Shown here: one piece after another, positions 11,306 through 24,057 of the stretch
How positions within the stretch are numbered: the stretch's first letter is position 1
Layout of the letters: each line of letters begins with the position of its first letter
Assembly (NCBI RefSeq): GCF_040954645.1
Contig: NC_092805.1
Location: 17,200,741 to 17,264,740 of the forward strand
DNA length: 64,000 bases
From: Diabrotica undecimpunctata
Lineage: Eukaryota > Arthropoda > Insecta > Coleoptera > Chrysomelidae
Direction of reading: 5' to 3'
Notes under the pieces: generated by a model
The model's input: the letters and a program-made list of their open reading frames with translations, nothing else
Databases searched by the model: none
Told to the model about the DNA's origin: nothing
Position numbers and translations under genes: made by a program

Positions 11306-12211
11306 GTGCCATCATATTGCAAATTTTAATGTCTTCATTTGCCGATCACTTTTTTTAGTATTTTTATTACTTTCTTTAACTTTCAAATCAAAATCTAACA
11401 TTCTAAAATGCGAATTTTGGTTAAAATTTCATTTCTCAAAATGTGAGTCCACGTTGGAGTAGGAAAGAGCAACAAAAACTTAAAAAATATTGGCAAGAAA
11501 TTATGTCAGATGAAGAATCGGATGAGTTTGGTCACACTTATCTTTCGGACGAGTACCAACCAACAGACAAACCGTTGGGACGTTGATCCCAACAAGATAT
11601 AACGGCGTCCACTAGTAAAGAAAAAAAATATACGAATTTCGGAGAACACGTTGATGCTGCTATAGAACCTGTCATTGCCCAACAATAATAAAAAATTATA
11701 AATGCCTATGTCGTGCATCAAACCATTACCAATGAAAGAATAACGATTACCAAATTCAAGGAAGAGGTAATTAGGGGCCTATTAGGAGATTCTATTGTCA
11801 CACAAGTCATTATGGAAAACAATCACAAACTCAGCGATGTTGGTTGTGCCGGCAGAATACGATATTCAACGTACGCAAAAATGGCAGAAGAGGAAGGAAG
11901 GCAAGTAGCACAGAAGAAAGCAACCATCAAGTGTTCTTACTATGAGAACATAACAAAAAAATATATAAAATTACGGAATTGTTACTTATAAATATTATGG
12001 GCCATGTGAGTCCTCGTTGACATCTCAGAAGAACAGGTCAAGTATGCTTTCTAGACCATCTGGCCGGGCTCGAAAAGATCTGGCTGAGTTCGAGAAGCCG
12101 CTGTTGAGCTACATAGCATTTTCTAACGACTTAGCCACGTGAGTCCACGTCGGCATCACGCAGTCCGTATATAACTTTTATGTGTGAGTCCGTGTTGGCC
12201 TCTCATGGCAC
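11306..12211. mobile_element. Internally deleted piggyBac derivative with TTAA duplication
   Basis: TTAA at 11,302-11,305 is followed by GTGCCAT, and ATGGCAC at 12,205-12,211 is followed by TTAA at 12,212-12,215. Short inverted ends flanked by duplicated TTAA are the piggyBac hallmark. The interior holds only the two ends of a transposase gene. The motif GTGAGTCC-A/T-CGTTGG recurs near 11,448, 12,004, 12,134 and 12,182 and is a likely subterminal repeat. Confidence 0.75.
11466..11989 (+). pseudogene. piggyBac transposase N- and C-terminal remnants
   Basis: The N-terminal part reads MSDEESDEFGHTYLSDEYQP near 11,500-11,560, the acidic start typical of piggyBac proteins. After about 11,685 the reading jumps to a C-terminal piggyBac segment: NAYVVHQTITNER and KFKEEVIRGLLG (11,700-11,790), then EEGRQVAQKKATIKCSYY, a remnant of the Cys-rich tail. 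The whole DDD catalytic core is missing, so the copy cannot make active transposase. The junction is probably one internal deletion. Confidence 0.75.
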
Positions 12212-12269
12212 TTAACATATTAATTACGTTTTAATATAAAAATGTTTTTGTTTACATAGTTAATATATA

Positions 12270-12795
12270 TGGGTTGCAGTTGTCGCCGCCTTTCTTCTTT
12301 CAGCCAACGTCTCCAGTCCTTTCTGTTCTGCTTTTCTCCATCTCTAAGGTCTCGTCTTTCAATGGCCTAAGGTCTTGTCTTTCCATGGCCTCTTCCACTT
12401 CATCCCTCCTTGATCTTCGGGGTCTACCTCTTTTCCTCCTTCCTATTGGGCTCCAATACGAAATCTTTGCTATCAACCTTGTATGATTTGTTCTTCTCAC
12501 ATGCCCTTACCAAATTAAACGTTTTTCTTTGATGTAGCTGAGTATGTCTTGTTCTACTACCATTCTTCGTTTTATCTCCTCATTTCTGATGCGATCCATT
12601 TTTGTCACTCTGCAGCTTCTTCTCATTAACTCCATTTCAGTTGCTGTGATTTGGACCTGTTTCGTTTATTTATTACCCAATTTTCTGCTTCATAGGTCAA
12701 TATACTGCGTACCAAGGTGTTATAAATTCTCTTCTTTGCATTTCTGGTAATCTGTCTATCCCACAGTACCCCGTTCATTTGTTTAATACATAAAG
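12270..12795 (-). pseudogene. LINE 3'-end fragment
   Basis: Minus-strand LINE C-terminus. The conserved pieces are ATEMELMRRSCRVTKMDRIR near 12,590-12,650, then GHVRRTNHTRLIAKISYWSP and [12 protein letters not shown] (12,350-12,500). Its closest relative in the window is the plus-strand LINE at 18,310-19,143, with which it shares these motifs in order. The 5' part is missing. Confidence 0.8.
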
Positions 12796-12799
12796 AAAA

Positions 12800-13020
12800 A
12801 AAAAAGAGGTTAGTCTTTGTATGTGGGTATATTTTATTTTATAAAAACCCTTAAAAGGGCAACATTAAAAGCACGAACGTTTTCGGAACAACTGTTCCAT
12901 CATCAGGTTAAAATACAGGTTACCATGCCTGAGCCACCAAAATATTTGGGTAAAAACCCTTTAAAATGTAATGTGTTATCAAAGATTGTACATGATGTTG
13001 ATAATATTATATGATGTTTA
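12800..13020 (-). ncRNA. Repeat with hammerhead-like core
   Basis: Minus-strand CTGATGA (12,900-12,906), then TGGAACAGTTGTTCC forming a perfect 5-bp stem with a 4-base loop, then GAAAACGTTCG (down to about 12,874). The stem II sequence differs from the copies at 4,376 and 7,064 yet still pairs, which looks like covariation. ACG-TT-CGT after GAAA could form a minimal stem III, but the base after it is G, which is not the usual cleavage base. Confidence 0.5.
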
Positions 13021-13121
13021 ATATTTTAATTAAATTTTACTTCAGGTAACATACACCCATGCTTAAGTGAGTTCCAGTGTCCGGAGAGTAAACCTCTTCA
13101 AACGGACTTCAGCTGGTCACT

Positions 13122-13166
13122 TGTCATAATGTCCCATTTAAAAGAATCGGTCACAGTAGCTTTGTA
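13122..13166. repeat. Mariner-type terminal sequence, isolated
   Basis: CATAATGTCCCATTTAAAAG followed by a GTCACAGT end closely resembles the right end of the mariner-type element at 30,890-30,925 (CATAAGGTCCCATTTAAAAT, GTCACAGTG). It is probably a solo end or decayed MITE of the same family. Confidence 0.45.
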
Positions 13167-13169
13167 ACA

Positions 13170-14375
13170 TCATATATCACTATTACGTCACCTGTTATGA
13201 CTAGCTGACAAGCCTATGTCCGTTTATTGAAACTCCCTTTAAATTTCATTATTATAAGTTAAAAAAACAGAACAGTCTTTTTGCTTTTCTTCAATTTGTG
13301 TAATTTGGGTTTAAATAGTTTGTTACGCCACTGTCAAAATACTTAAAGTCTTATTTAGCTTTTGACAGTGACAGTTTTAGCAGTATAAAGTTTATAGTTT
13401 TTATTACTTTTATAAGAAACATCATTTTAATATTAGTTAAAAGGTTCAAATGTTGTTTCTTTTTGCAGGTAATACATATAATGTTAATTTAATGTTGTAC
13501 AACTAATAGTAAAGTTGTTCTTTTTGTAGAGAAACGCAATTGAGTTTTATTAATGAAACTTTGCTGATTGAAGAAACAAATATTATTACATAAGTGTAAC
13601 CGTTCAAAAGATATAAGGGGTGAGGGAACTTTTGGTTACCACTGTATATATTCATCCAAACTTAAGTTTTCACACAGAAAACGTTTTATCATCATTCAAA
13701 ATAATCGCTACTATTGGCAATTGTCTTGTTTTCAAATTCCTTCATTTTGTTTATAAATCCTGTACCTACTGTAAATAAATTAGTTCCAACACTAATCATT
13801 GTTGTCTGGACCTGCTGTATAAATATCTTTTAATTATAATTCCTATCTTCAAGACGTTCCCGACATCTCACTGATCATATTACAGTTTCATGTGATAAGT
13901 ATATTGTACTTGTCAGCATAGACGTAAAATAGATACGAAGGTAGAGGTATCCTTGAAAAGGATCAACAACGGATAGGTATTTTGAGACCCTCTCCCACAG
14001 GTATCAAAACTGATGTATATATAGAGGTATTTCGAAGTGTGGTAAAGCAAATATTCTCGTATTCAGGGGATAAAGCGTAGTTTATATTTGGATTTCGATG
14101 GTAGATTACATTTGGAGATTGGGGATCTTGATGGATTTGAATAATACTTAATTAATTCAGTTTTATCACCAGAATAGAACCCAAAATAAGCATGTAATCA
14201 CTAAAGTAATTCTACTATTCTAATTAATTTTTAAATTATGTTATGATGTAAATGATTTTTAACGTTCTTTGGAGTATATTATTTAAATAATAAATAGGGA
14301 TAAAATCGAACTGTTGAATTGACCGGAAGTTATGTTTGCGGATTTTGTTGGAAAATATTAAACCAAAATTTGAAT
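13170..14375. other. No recognisable gene
   Basis: AT-rich sequence with only short spurious frames. A small inverted pair near 13,330-13,375 (CACTGTCAAAA / TTTTGACAGTG) is visible. Nothing else is supportable. Confidence 0.5.
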
Positions 14376-14441
14376 CACTTATTTATGAAAAACCTCTTGT
14401 CCAAAAATGTCAATTTTAAGACGACAACAAAAAGCTGTTTA

Positions 14442-17188
14442 GCACGTTCGTACCTAACCTATTGATACTAGACGTTCCTCAGAAACGGATATGGGTTTTT
14501 AGGTAAAAAAAGGTATATAGATATTAAAACATTTTTTTTGGTTTACTTAGCCTGTCAGTATACAGGTAGTCAGGATATAGATGTACGTTTTTAACTATAT
14601 ACTAAATACCAGTATACTGATATAATCGCTGTATAATTGGGAAAAAAATTTCTCTTATCAATTTTATCATTTTTTTTTATTACAAATGAAACATAATTAT
14701 CATTCTAAACTTAAAACTATAAGAAATAAATTTATTGTTTGACTTGTGTATGGAACAATTTGTAGCAAGGAACTATGCATAGTCCTGGTGAGTCGGGGCA
14801 GCTGGGACAATAATAACGGGACCTTTTTCGGGCATTTTGCTTAGTGCAATATCGGCACCGTAACATACCACTTTAATTTTTTTCCGTGACAGGAACTTAT
14901 TCTGGGTAATGCATATTGTTTGCAGTTGTTTGTACCTGAATAGCCTTGTTATTGTCGATAAGGTCGATTACTATGCTCTCACGAAATTGCAAAAAAGAAG
15001 TTTTTTTATTCGATGCTCTCTTGTAGATGTAAAAGCTGTTCCAAATGCATATGTCTAATAGATGGAAAAACAATTTTCTATACCACCGAAGTGTTTTTCT
15101 TGGTACCGAGTAATATGACAACATCTGGTCTGCTCGATCTATCCCAGACATGTGCTTATTGTAGTCAAGCACACAATCGGGTTTAATTTTCGTAGCACCT
15201 CGTTTACAAACAACCTCAGTCATAACGTGCTTATGCTTTGTGCTGATCATTCTGACATCACGCTTATCTTTCCATTTACTAACCAATACGGGCCCTTTAC
15301 GTTTCCATACAGCATCTCCTTTCTTTAGCTTCTTTTTTAACATGTCCTTGGGGTTTCCAGTTCTGTCTTCTCGTAGAGTTCCCACAACGTGTGTCTTTTC
15401 CTTGAATAGGGCTTCCGCCAATCCTACGCTGTTGTAGAAATTATTTGTGTATAAAACATGACCTTTTCCGAAATAATCCTTCGTCAACTCTTTGACAATA
15501 TCCGCCGTTTTCAAGGTACCTCTTCCGGTATATACAATAATATTTAATATATATCCATCGTGTGTAGTGAGTTCGTATAGTTTAATCCCATACTTGTGAC
15601 GTTTACTGGCTATGTATTGTCGAAAGATGAGACGACCACGCCACAAGATCATGGCCTCATCAATAGAGAGCTCTCTATTAGGGTATAGACAATTTTGTAT
15701 ATTTTTTAGAACTGCGTCCAAAATAGTCCGAATCTTGTAAAGAAGGTCCTCAGTATTAACATCAGTATGGTCTACGAATCGTAGCATTTTTAAAATCCCT
15801 AGAAATCTATCGCGGGCCATAGTTTTTCCAAAAACAGGGTGGTAGTAAATACTTTCCCTGCTCCAGTGTTTGGCAAGGGAAGGAAATTTTACGATGCCTC
15901 CCAAAACACACAAACCTAGGAATTTTTTGATTTCCTCATTAGAAACTTCTTTCCATACACTTCTTTTTCGTTGAAGTGTTGTAGATGTGGATACAGTGGG
16001 TCGTCTATTAGTTTCACATACAATTGTGTTGATTATATCGTTGTCGAAAAGCTCATTAAAATAATCTATGGGTTTTGCATTGGCCGGAAGATTTACATTG
16101 ATAGACGGTATTCCAGTAAAATCAAATTCTGTTACATCTTCTTCTACTTCGCCCCAACCATAATGTTCATCTGAAATGTATTTTGTAGATTTTTTCTGTG
16201 TCATAGTGGTATTTGTTGTCTTATTATGGCAAATATGTGGTTCATCTGTTAGATCAAAATATTGTTCATCCCCAGATTCACTTTGATCGGACTCTGTATC
16301 TTCAGAACTATTTACACTAGTTTCGCTAAGAAAAGTTTTATCAACTACAGAATCATCGTCAGAAAAATCGACTCATTAAGATTTTCTGGGAGACTATCGA
16401 AACATTCTGCCTCTATTTTATTTGCTTCAATCTGTAATTCTTGTTCTGTTAACGGGCGATTGCTAGCATACTTTGAAAGTCTAGGTTTTTTCATACCACT
16501 TGGGCTAAAACAAAAAGAAAACAATTAATAATGCACAAACTATTGAACCACTCTTTACATAACTTTATTTTTCATCTAAATTTTATAATACTTTTAAGAA
16601 CAATTAAAACATTTCAATATTATTTATTCGTCCAAGAAACTTTCAAGTGTTTATAATGGGGCAATGAAAAAAATCTTGTAACTAAATAAAGTGAACAAAA
16701 TTTAAGAATGCTAAATCAACTACACAACAACAACAAAAAATTATCAAAAGTGGAATTAGTTGCACAAGTGCTTTTAATTAATCAGTAACTAAATAACACT
16801 AAAATATTAGACCAAAATTATTTTGTTTTATTACTAGCACTATTATGACTTATTCTATAAATGATATTTAATATTTCTTACCCTGGAATATTTGTATTAT
16901 CCATATTTCATCAATAAAATTCACCAATATCACCATATAACCTTAAAATTATCACGTGCTCTAAATGTGTCAATAAAATTGTTTAGGAACGAACTACCAG
17001 TATACTGGCAAAGATTACAATATTAGAGACTACATACATATACGGCGTCTACATTTCGTTCCTTTACTCCTGGTCTGTGTGAATATATAAAGCATTGAAA
17101 TTAGTAGAGCTGTGAGCCAGTAAAGTGGTAGTCAGTATATTACGGAAAACTCGAACTACCAGTATAGTGGTAGTCAGGTGCGAATGTG
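14442..17188 (-). mobile_element. Full-size piggyBac element, nested
   Basis: Inverted ends GCACGTTCGTACC (14,442) and GGTGCGAATGTG (ending 17,188) are flanked by TTTA (14,438-14,441) and TTAG (17,189-17,192), each one base from the canonical TTAA. Subterminal palindromic repeats of the type ACCAGTATACTGG / ACCAGTATAGTGG recur near 14,545-14,625, 16,990, 17,115 and 17,155 and are likely transposase binding sites. It carries one minus-strand transposase gene and sits inside the CDVC-family transposon. Confidence 0.8.
14739..16494 (-). pseudogene. piggyBac transposase, near full length, catalytic D changed to N
   Basis: The likely start is ATG at 16,494 (MKKPRLSKYASNRPL). One 1-base frameshift near 16,370 separates this acidic N-terminus from a 435-codon frame (16,204 to 14,897). 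Taking piggyBac D268, D346 and D447 as reference, the equivalents in this frame are D182 (in SIDEAMILWRG), N254 (in LYTNNFYNSV, where Asp is expected) and D356 (in SGIDRADQM). The Asp-to-Asn change should abolish catalysis. After the stop at 14,897 the same frame continues through one more stop to a Cys-rich tail (CRYCTKQN, YYCPSCPD, CIVPCYKLFH) ending near 14,739, so the C-terminal zinc-binding domain was lost by premature stops. No intron seen. Confidence 0.85.
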
Positions 17189-18309
17189 TTAGGTTTATGA
17201 AAAACCATTTTATACTTTTCTGATTTTTCAAAACATATTAAGAACCTTAAAACTAAAAATAAATTATGTTAGTTACAGCTTTTAATATTATTATTGTATT
17301 TTTTTATTATTGAAAATAGTTGACAAAAGGCCTTTCATAAACAAGTCTTGTTTACGGGGAAAGTTTTGACTTTATTAAAACAGTTCGAAGACAATATAAT
17401 TAGCTAAAATGAATTGCATTTTTGTACATTTCTGTTCATTTATTACTTGCAACCGTAGGTCATTGGGCAAGATCGTTGTATAAAAGTTTCTTCAGGTCAT
17501 TAATTTTCTCTTGATGAATTGGTACCTATGTTTCATGAGTTTTTCTTGCTAATGAGAAAGGGGGAGATAGCTCGGCAAGACCCAGTGGGTTAGATAATTT
17601 GAAGGTTTTCGTAAGAAATCCACCTATAAAATCAGATACAACAACCACTCCTTTTGTTTTTACTTAGCTTTCGCAAGTAAATTCGTGGTAGGAGGAAATA
17701 GTAAACATTCCTTTTTTTTTTGTTTTTCTCAATTTTACTTTCACCTAAAACAATATTTTTCTTCTTGTAAAATTTGAGCCACCGACGTTGAAAGTCCAAA
17801 CCATCTGCATTTTCCACTAAATCCATAGTAAACTTTCTTTGTTTTGTAGATAAAAGTATTGTTTCTGATATATCTTTCATATAGTGTAGAATCGATCATG
17901 TTTTCTTAGGTTTAGTTTTACAATGCCGAAGACCCTGTCACATGGCAAATAGGAGTGACTGCTTTTTGGAAGTTTATAGACAAATATTTTGAATCTTCGC
18001 TATCTGTAAGTTGCATGTAATGTGTAATGCTATGTGTAAGTACATCTCATCTATATTAGCTGGAACATTCTCGTCAATATACTTCTTTAATAATAAGCAA
18101 ACTTCATTACTTCTCTTTCCAGCAATTCTCAGTTGGTATAAATAAAATATTGCAGTGTCATTATTACTATTATGTATGCCAAACGGATAAATGGATAATT
18201 GTCTAAGTTAATATATTTCCTGTACTGGAATCATAGGAAGCGATATGTTTGCCATATAATCCAAACATAAAAGCATCGCATTTTCATGTTTGGCACAGTA
18301 TTCTTTCGT

Positions 18310-19148
<839 letters not shown>

Positions 19149-20339
19149 TTTCGTCTGTCGAAGGGATCAATAAAACTTTGCTACGTCTCTTATGCACAAG
19201 TAGCGCAACTGCAACTCGTTTCATGACTCGTTTTCAGTGACAATGACTGAATTTGTTCTTTTGCAAGATTCGTATAATCATGTGGAAGGGTCTTCCGATT
19301 CATCTGTTAGCCTCTTAAGTATCTAGGAGACTCACCTTTCACAAGAAGATCTTGCAGTCTTCTTACTCTTTTTTCACCAATACCGTGCTGACTCAAAAAA
19401 GCCTTTTTGCAGACGTTGATCCTTTTCTCATGATGCAAGGTATAGAATTTAAAAGAACTTTTATGTTTAACAGAATGTTTGGGCTTCAAACATCTCCACC
19501 TTTATCTTCGGAAGTGTTTTGTTTTAATCTTGACCTCTTCTTCTGTACGGGCTCTGCTTCTATTAAGGACTGGTAAAAAAGATCTTGCTCATTTTTGTTT
19601 GAAAAGTTTCAGTTTCTGCATAAAATTTTAACCTGGTCCTCTTCATATAACTTCTCGAAACATCTCAATCTGCACCTGCAACATTTGAAATAGGTTACTA
19701 TTGAAGAATTAAGCTAAGTTTTAAAATTGACTTTTAATTTATCATTTTATTTCGTGTCTGAAATAGTACATTGTATGATAAAACGTAACTTACGAGCATG
19801 GTAATCCTATTTTGCAAGGTTCGACAACATTTCCTATGTAATTTATATATTTTTCACCATACTTCTAGCTTTCTTAATCCGATTAACCTTATATTTTTCA
19901 GGGTAACGAACGTCTCTCTTTAGCTTCTTGTTATTTGCTTCTATTTCAACGACACTTTCACTCTCTGACATTATTCCAAACATAAGTTGAATCACTTTAA
20001 TAAAAACTGAAGAACGCTATTTTATTTAATTAATGTTTAACAGTTAATTATAACGTAAAACAACAAGAGGTTAATTGATTCCCAAACAGTAAATATCTGT
20101 CAACAATCAGCTGGCAGGGCAATGTTGTCAATAGTGCTTTTATTTATGAAAAGCCATTTGTCAATGACATGAGGCCTTTCATAAATAAACAATAATTTTA
20201 AACTAAAATATCTAGTAAAAGATAAGGTTTTTCATGGGCAAACGATGTGCGATCATATGGGTTATCATTTTCTGAGTTAAAGGAAAATTTGAGAAAAAGT
20301 GACATGAAGTCTTTTATAAATAAGCGAATCATTTATTAA

Positions 20340-21205
20340 TTCTAATGGTATTTATAATTTTTTACACGGTTGTGTAAATACAAGAATAGCTATTTCGTTA
20401 ACTAAATCAGTTTAAAATAGAAAATCTGTCCGAATATTCCCATTACATTGTTTATAATCAACTGGTTTATTGATAACGGCTTTGTTCTTGCTATTAGTGA
20501 AATAGATCAGTACTATAGTTAAACTGAAGTAGATGAAAAATATATTTTTATATAAATTATATAATTATATAATTTATTAAATTAAAAACATTTTTTATAT
20601 TTCTTTTCCCATTTCTGTTACAAAAATCTTATATTAATCCTTGTATATGTAGTGTACATATAAACCTTTGTATATAGTTGCTCAGACGAGACCAATATTA
20701 GTAATCAATTAATTATAAACATTGCTAATCAATCTATGTAATATTGTAATACGTTCGTAGTCCTTTGCCAATTAGTTGGTACACTAAACATTACCCAAAT
20801 TGACACATGTATGCCTCCAAAGGAGCCACATTACTTTGAACCCTCCTAGCCCGGCCCTCATTCCTCCCGATCTCCGTTGTACATTTAACACAAAGGGCTT
20901 TGGTCATTAAACACTCTCGCCGTTGCACCAACTAACATTTGGGTTAATTGATTAATCAAAGTACTTTTTTTAATTGACTATACTTTTGAATTGGCCACAG
21001 TCTAGCGGGCGAAATTGGATAAAGTCGGCGTGGATTGGTGTCGCATATGGGGTAGTTTGGTTTTTTCCCTAGCCGAGCGTATTATCGAATAAAAGTTGAT
21101 GGGGGTTTTACGCATCTAGCAGAAACAATATTTTTTAACAGTAACAGGGGAAATTTGACATAGACCAACCAACGCGTTTTGTAATTATTGAACAGTATTT
21201 ATTTA
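20340..21205. other. No recognisable gene; possible LTR-like segment
   Basis: Mostly AT-rich. A more GC-balanced stretch at about 20,640-20,940, starting TGTAGTGTAC and ending near CCAACTAACA, has the look of a solo LTR, but I found no partner copy, primer-binding site or target duplication. Confidence 0.3.
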
Positions 21206-21207
21206 TA

Positions 21208-21800
21208 CAGTGCTAGTCAAAAGTCCGTTCCCCCCCGCGTATCTTTTGAACGGTTATACTTATAATAGTGAAATTTAAAGGGAGGTAATAAACAGACGTA
21301 GGCTTCTTAACTAGTTATAACAAGTGATGTAATAGCAACAGATGCCGTTACAGCGCCACAGTGACAGATAATTTTAAATAGGACCTTATGGCAAGTGATT
21401 ACTCGTTTGAAAGGTATTGAAAATACCTATTCAACCATAGTAAAATTGTAGTTTCGCATTTAATTAATAAATATTAAAACCTAAGCCCCTGGTTACTTGT
21501 CAAAAAGTTGTCGTTCTATAATTCTGTAATTGTTTTCACGTCGACGTCAACTTTTTTGACAATTAACCAAAGGTTAGAATATTTATTAATTAAATGCGAA
21601 ACTACAATTATTTTAATATACCTATCCAATCATACTAATTTTGTTTGTATTTAAGATGATTTTGACGAATAAATTAAATAAATACTAAAATTCTAGTTTG
21701 GCATTTAATTAATAAAATTTCTAACGTCCGCCTTTAGTCATTTGTCAAAATAGTTGACGTTTATCAATTCTCTAGTTGTTTTTAGTTTGAAAAAGCGTAT
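21208..21800. repeat. Mariner-type terminal region with internal foldback
   Basis: After TA, CAGTGCTAGTCAAAAGTCCG starts at 21,208, a typical Tc1/mariner end. At 21,361-21,396, GTGACAGATAATTTTAAATA and GGACCTTATGGCAAGT are the inverse of 30,890-30,922. Within it, 21,447-21,615 is a palindrome of about 60-bp arms around ATTAATAAATATT. The block AACGTCCGCC to TTTTTAGTTTG (21,723-21,788) is repeated directly at 26,175-26,240, so two mariner copies may be present. Confidence 0.65.
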
Positions 21801-21825
21801 ATATATATATATATATATATATATA
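21798..21825. repeat. (TA)n microsatellite
   Basis: About 13 perfect TA units next to the mariner-type end. Confidence 0.9.
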
Positions 21826-22194
21826 CTTCATCTAATTTACTTACCGTTGCACGTCATCCGCGTCATAGCCCGTGAGGTCACATGATACCAACACGAAATA
21901 TTTAGGCGGTAGGTGTGTTCTTTTTTAGAATCACTTTACCGAGTACACTGGCATTACAGCCACTAGACATATTTTATTATATACGCGTAGAAATAATATT
22001 TAAAGATTTCTATTAACCCTAGAAAGGTGGACTATTATTTACTGACAGTTATGGTGGACTATCGTAATTTTTACGACATCTAACAAAAAATTGAAAAAAA
22101 AATACAAATATAATTATAAACACTTTTATTACAATAAATTAGAAAAAATGTAAGTATTAGTAAGTGGTACACATATAAATAAAGTCGATGTACA

Positions 22195-24057
22195 CTACTC
22201 GTTTGCACACATTGTACATATATTACCTCGGTGTTCGCCACATATAGCGTGATGGCATTGGTTGCAATATGTGGTAGTCATGCGCCTCTTTTTACTCGGA
22301 CAATGGAAACATGCCTTGCGTTTCTTTTTTTCAGGTAACGGACGTTCAACTTCTTCGGAAATTTTGAGGACATCTTTAATATTTTGCTTAAGATTTCGAC
22401 GTAAAGTTGGAATACACAATCGTTCTCTCAGCCAGGGTTCGGCGAGATGACGAGCCAATTCAACCATATATTCGTATCTGGATAAAACTGTTCTGTTTGC
22501 TTTTAATGTGTTTGTGGTGTAAATAACATACGAGTTAATACTTGCAATATTTATCATATTATAGAAGATACACAAAGGCCATCTCCTCGTTTTACGACCC
22601 GCATTCATATTCGAACACATTTGATCAAATGTATCCACTCCGCCTTTTGTTCCATTATAATCAGTTATTATAGTGGGTTTGCCATTTATTTTGGAAACAT
22701 CAGCACCTTCGTGAAGTGTTGAAAGAAGTAAAACTACCTTATTTTTCTTTGGCATATATGATACCAATGTCTTTCTTTTATCAAAACAAAACATAGATGT
22801 ATTGGGGACTCTGTTCTTTACATTTAACAATTCCTGTGGAATTTCTCTTTTATTTTTGCGAAGAGTTCCGATAATTGTCAGTTTGTACTGATCTTTTAAT
22901 AACTCCTCTGCTAAGCTAACTGATGTAAACCAGTTGTCCATGGTAATATTTCTGTTACTACCATGAACTGATTTTGTAAGTTCCTTTACAAAATATGTAC
23001 CCAACGGCAAACCATTTGTATTGGTTTTCTTGCCTAAATAAGGAATAGCATCGATCATATATTTCGAAGAGCTGTCACACATCATTACGATTTTGAGACC
23101 ATACGAATTAGGTTTATCAGGTAAATACATTCGAAAAGGGCAACGTCCTCGAAATACTACTAACTGTTCATCAATAGTCAAATAGGATGAAGGTGTATAT
23201 GATTCTCTGCAGGTGGTAATAAAAATGTCCCATATTTCGCGTATATGCGCAAAAGGATCATCTTGCTGCCTTTCTTTTCGTGTTTCTTTTTCATCAAACC
23301 TAAGACAGTTTATGAGATATTTAAAACGCTGACCACTCATGCAAGCCTGATAAAATTTTCCTGATATATTACTGTCAAACATATATTTCACAGATAGATA
23401 GTCTTTATTTGCTGCAGACATTATCAAAATTGCCAATAAAGCTTGTAGCTCATTTTTACTCATGTCAGAAATATTAGGACGACTGGCATATTTTTTAGAT
23501 TGTCTTGTAATTTCAGTATTTGAGTGTAACAGAGTACGACATAATATATCCTCTGAAAAAAAATGTAAGAAATATTCTTCAACTTTTGTGTAGTTTTTGG
23601 CATTTCCTTTGGGACCAGCTATAAAATGAATAATATTTCTAGCTGCCGTTCTTTTTGACAATGAAGGTATTTTGTTTGACCACTTATGCCCGTTTTTACC
23701 TTTTAGAGCCTTTCCCGGATTTACAATAAACTGAGAAACAGTGGAGTTCTCACCTGATGTTCCAGGTACTTCTTCTGTAGATTTTTCGCTTTCCACCACT
23801 ATTGCTTTTATATCTGCATCCATTAAATTTACAGATGAACTGGATACACTGGATGGCTGGAAAATTTTGGAATTATCACTATTTTTAGAGTCATCTTCTT
23901 CATCTGAATCGTCCGATTCAAACTCCAAAGCATCTTCTTCTAACTCCCAGTCACTTCCACTATCTTCAAAAGGTTCCTGCTCACTATCTTCACCATTCAT
24001 TATACGCTGTATTTCATCGTTTATTTCACTTGCCGTTAAAGGTTTTCGTGATGACAT
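22195..24057 (-). CDS. Intact piggyBac transposase, 620 aa
   Basis: Cut-and-paste transposase that excises and integrates at TTAA. It is a single uninterrupted frame from ATG 24,057 (MSSRKPLTASEINDEI) to 22,195. Residues 1-65 are strongly acidic. The DDE_Tnp_1_7 core has D296 (LTIDEQLVVFRG), D374 (ITMDNWFTSV) and D475 (TKGGVDTFDQM). Their spacing of 78 and 101 is the same as D268/D346/D447 in the cabbage looper piggyBac. The C-terminal 37 residues form a cysteine/histidine domain (CFHCPSKKRR, CNQCHHAICGEH, CTMCANE) used for TIR binding and nuclear targeting in the family. Length and residues suggest a functional protein. Its TIRs are still present, so it is a transposon gene and there is no sign of domestication. 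The Penelope insertion downstream of the right TIR half may block mobility. Confidence 0.93.
   Translation of the reverse strand: MSSRKPLTASEINDEIQRIMNGEDSEQEPFEDSGSDWELEEDALEFESDDSDEEDDSKNSDNSKIFQPSSVSSSSVNLMDADIKAIVVESEKSTEEVPGTSGENSTVSQFIVNPGKALKGKNGHKWSNKIPSLSKRTAARNIIHFIAGPKGNAKNYTKVEEYFLHFFSEDILCRTLLHSNTEITRQSKKYASRPNISDMSKNELQALLAILIMSAANKDYLSVKYMFDSNISGKFYQACMSGQRFKYLINCLRFDEKETRKERQQDDPFAHIREIWDIFITTCRESYTPSSYLTIDEQLVVFRGRCPFRMYLPDKPNSYGLKIVMMCDSSSKYMIDAIPYLGKKTNTNGLPLGTYFVKELTKSVHGSNRNITMDNWFTSVSLAEELLKDQYKLTIIGTLRKNKREIPQELLNVKNRVPNTSMFCFDKRKTLVSYMPKKNKVVLLLSTLHEGADVSKINGKPTIITDYNGTKGGVDTFDQMCSNMNAGRKTRRWPLCIFYNMINIASINSYVIYTTNTLKANRTVLSRYEYMVELARHLAEPWLRERLCIPTLRRNLKQNIKDVLKISEEVERPLPEKKKRKACFHCPSKKRRMTTTYCNQCHHAICGEHRGNICTMCANE

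Noticed and set aside
15240..16528. Plus-strand open frames across the piggyBac transposase
   Set aside because: Shadows of the minus-strand gene, with no family signature of their own.
21211..21240. Independent Tc1 element starting at CAGTGCTAGTC
   Set aside because: No separate right end with this sequence was found; treated as part of the mariner-type terminal region.
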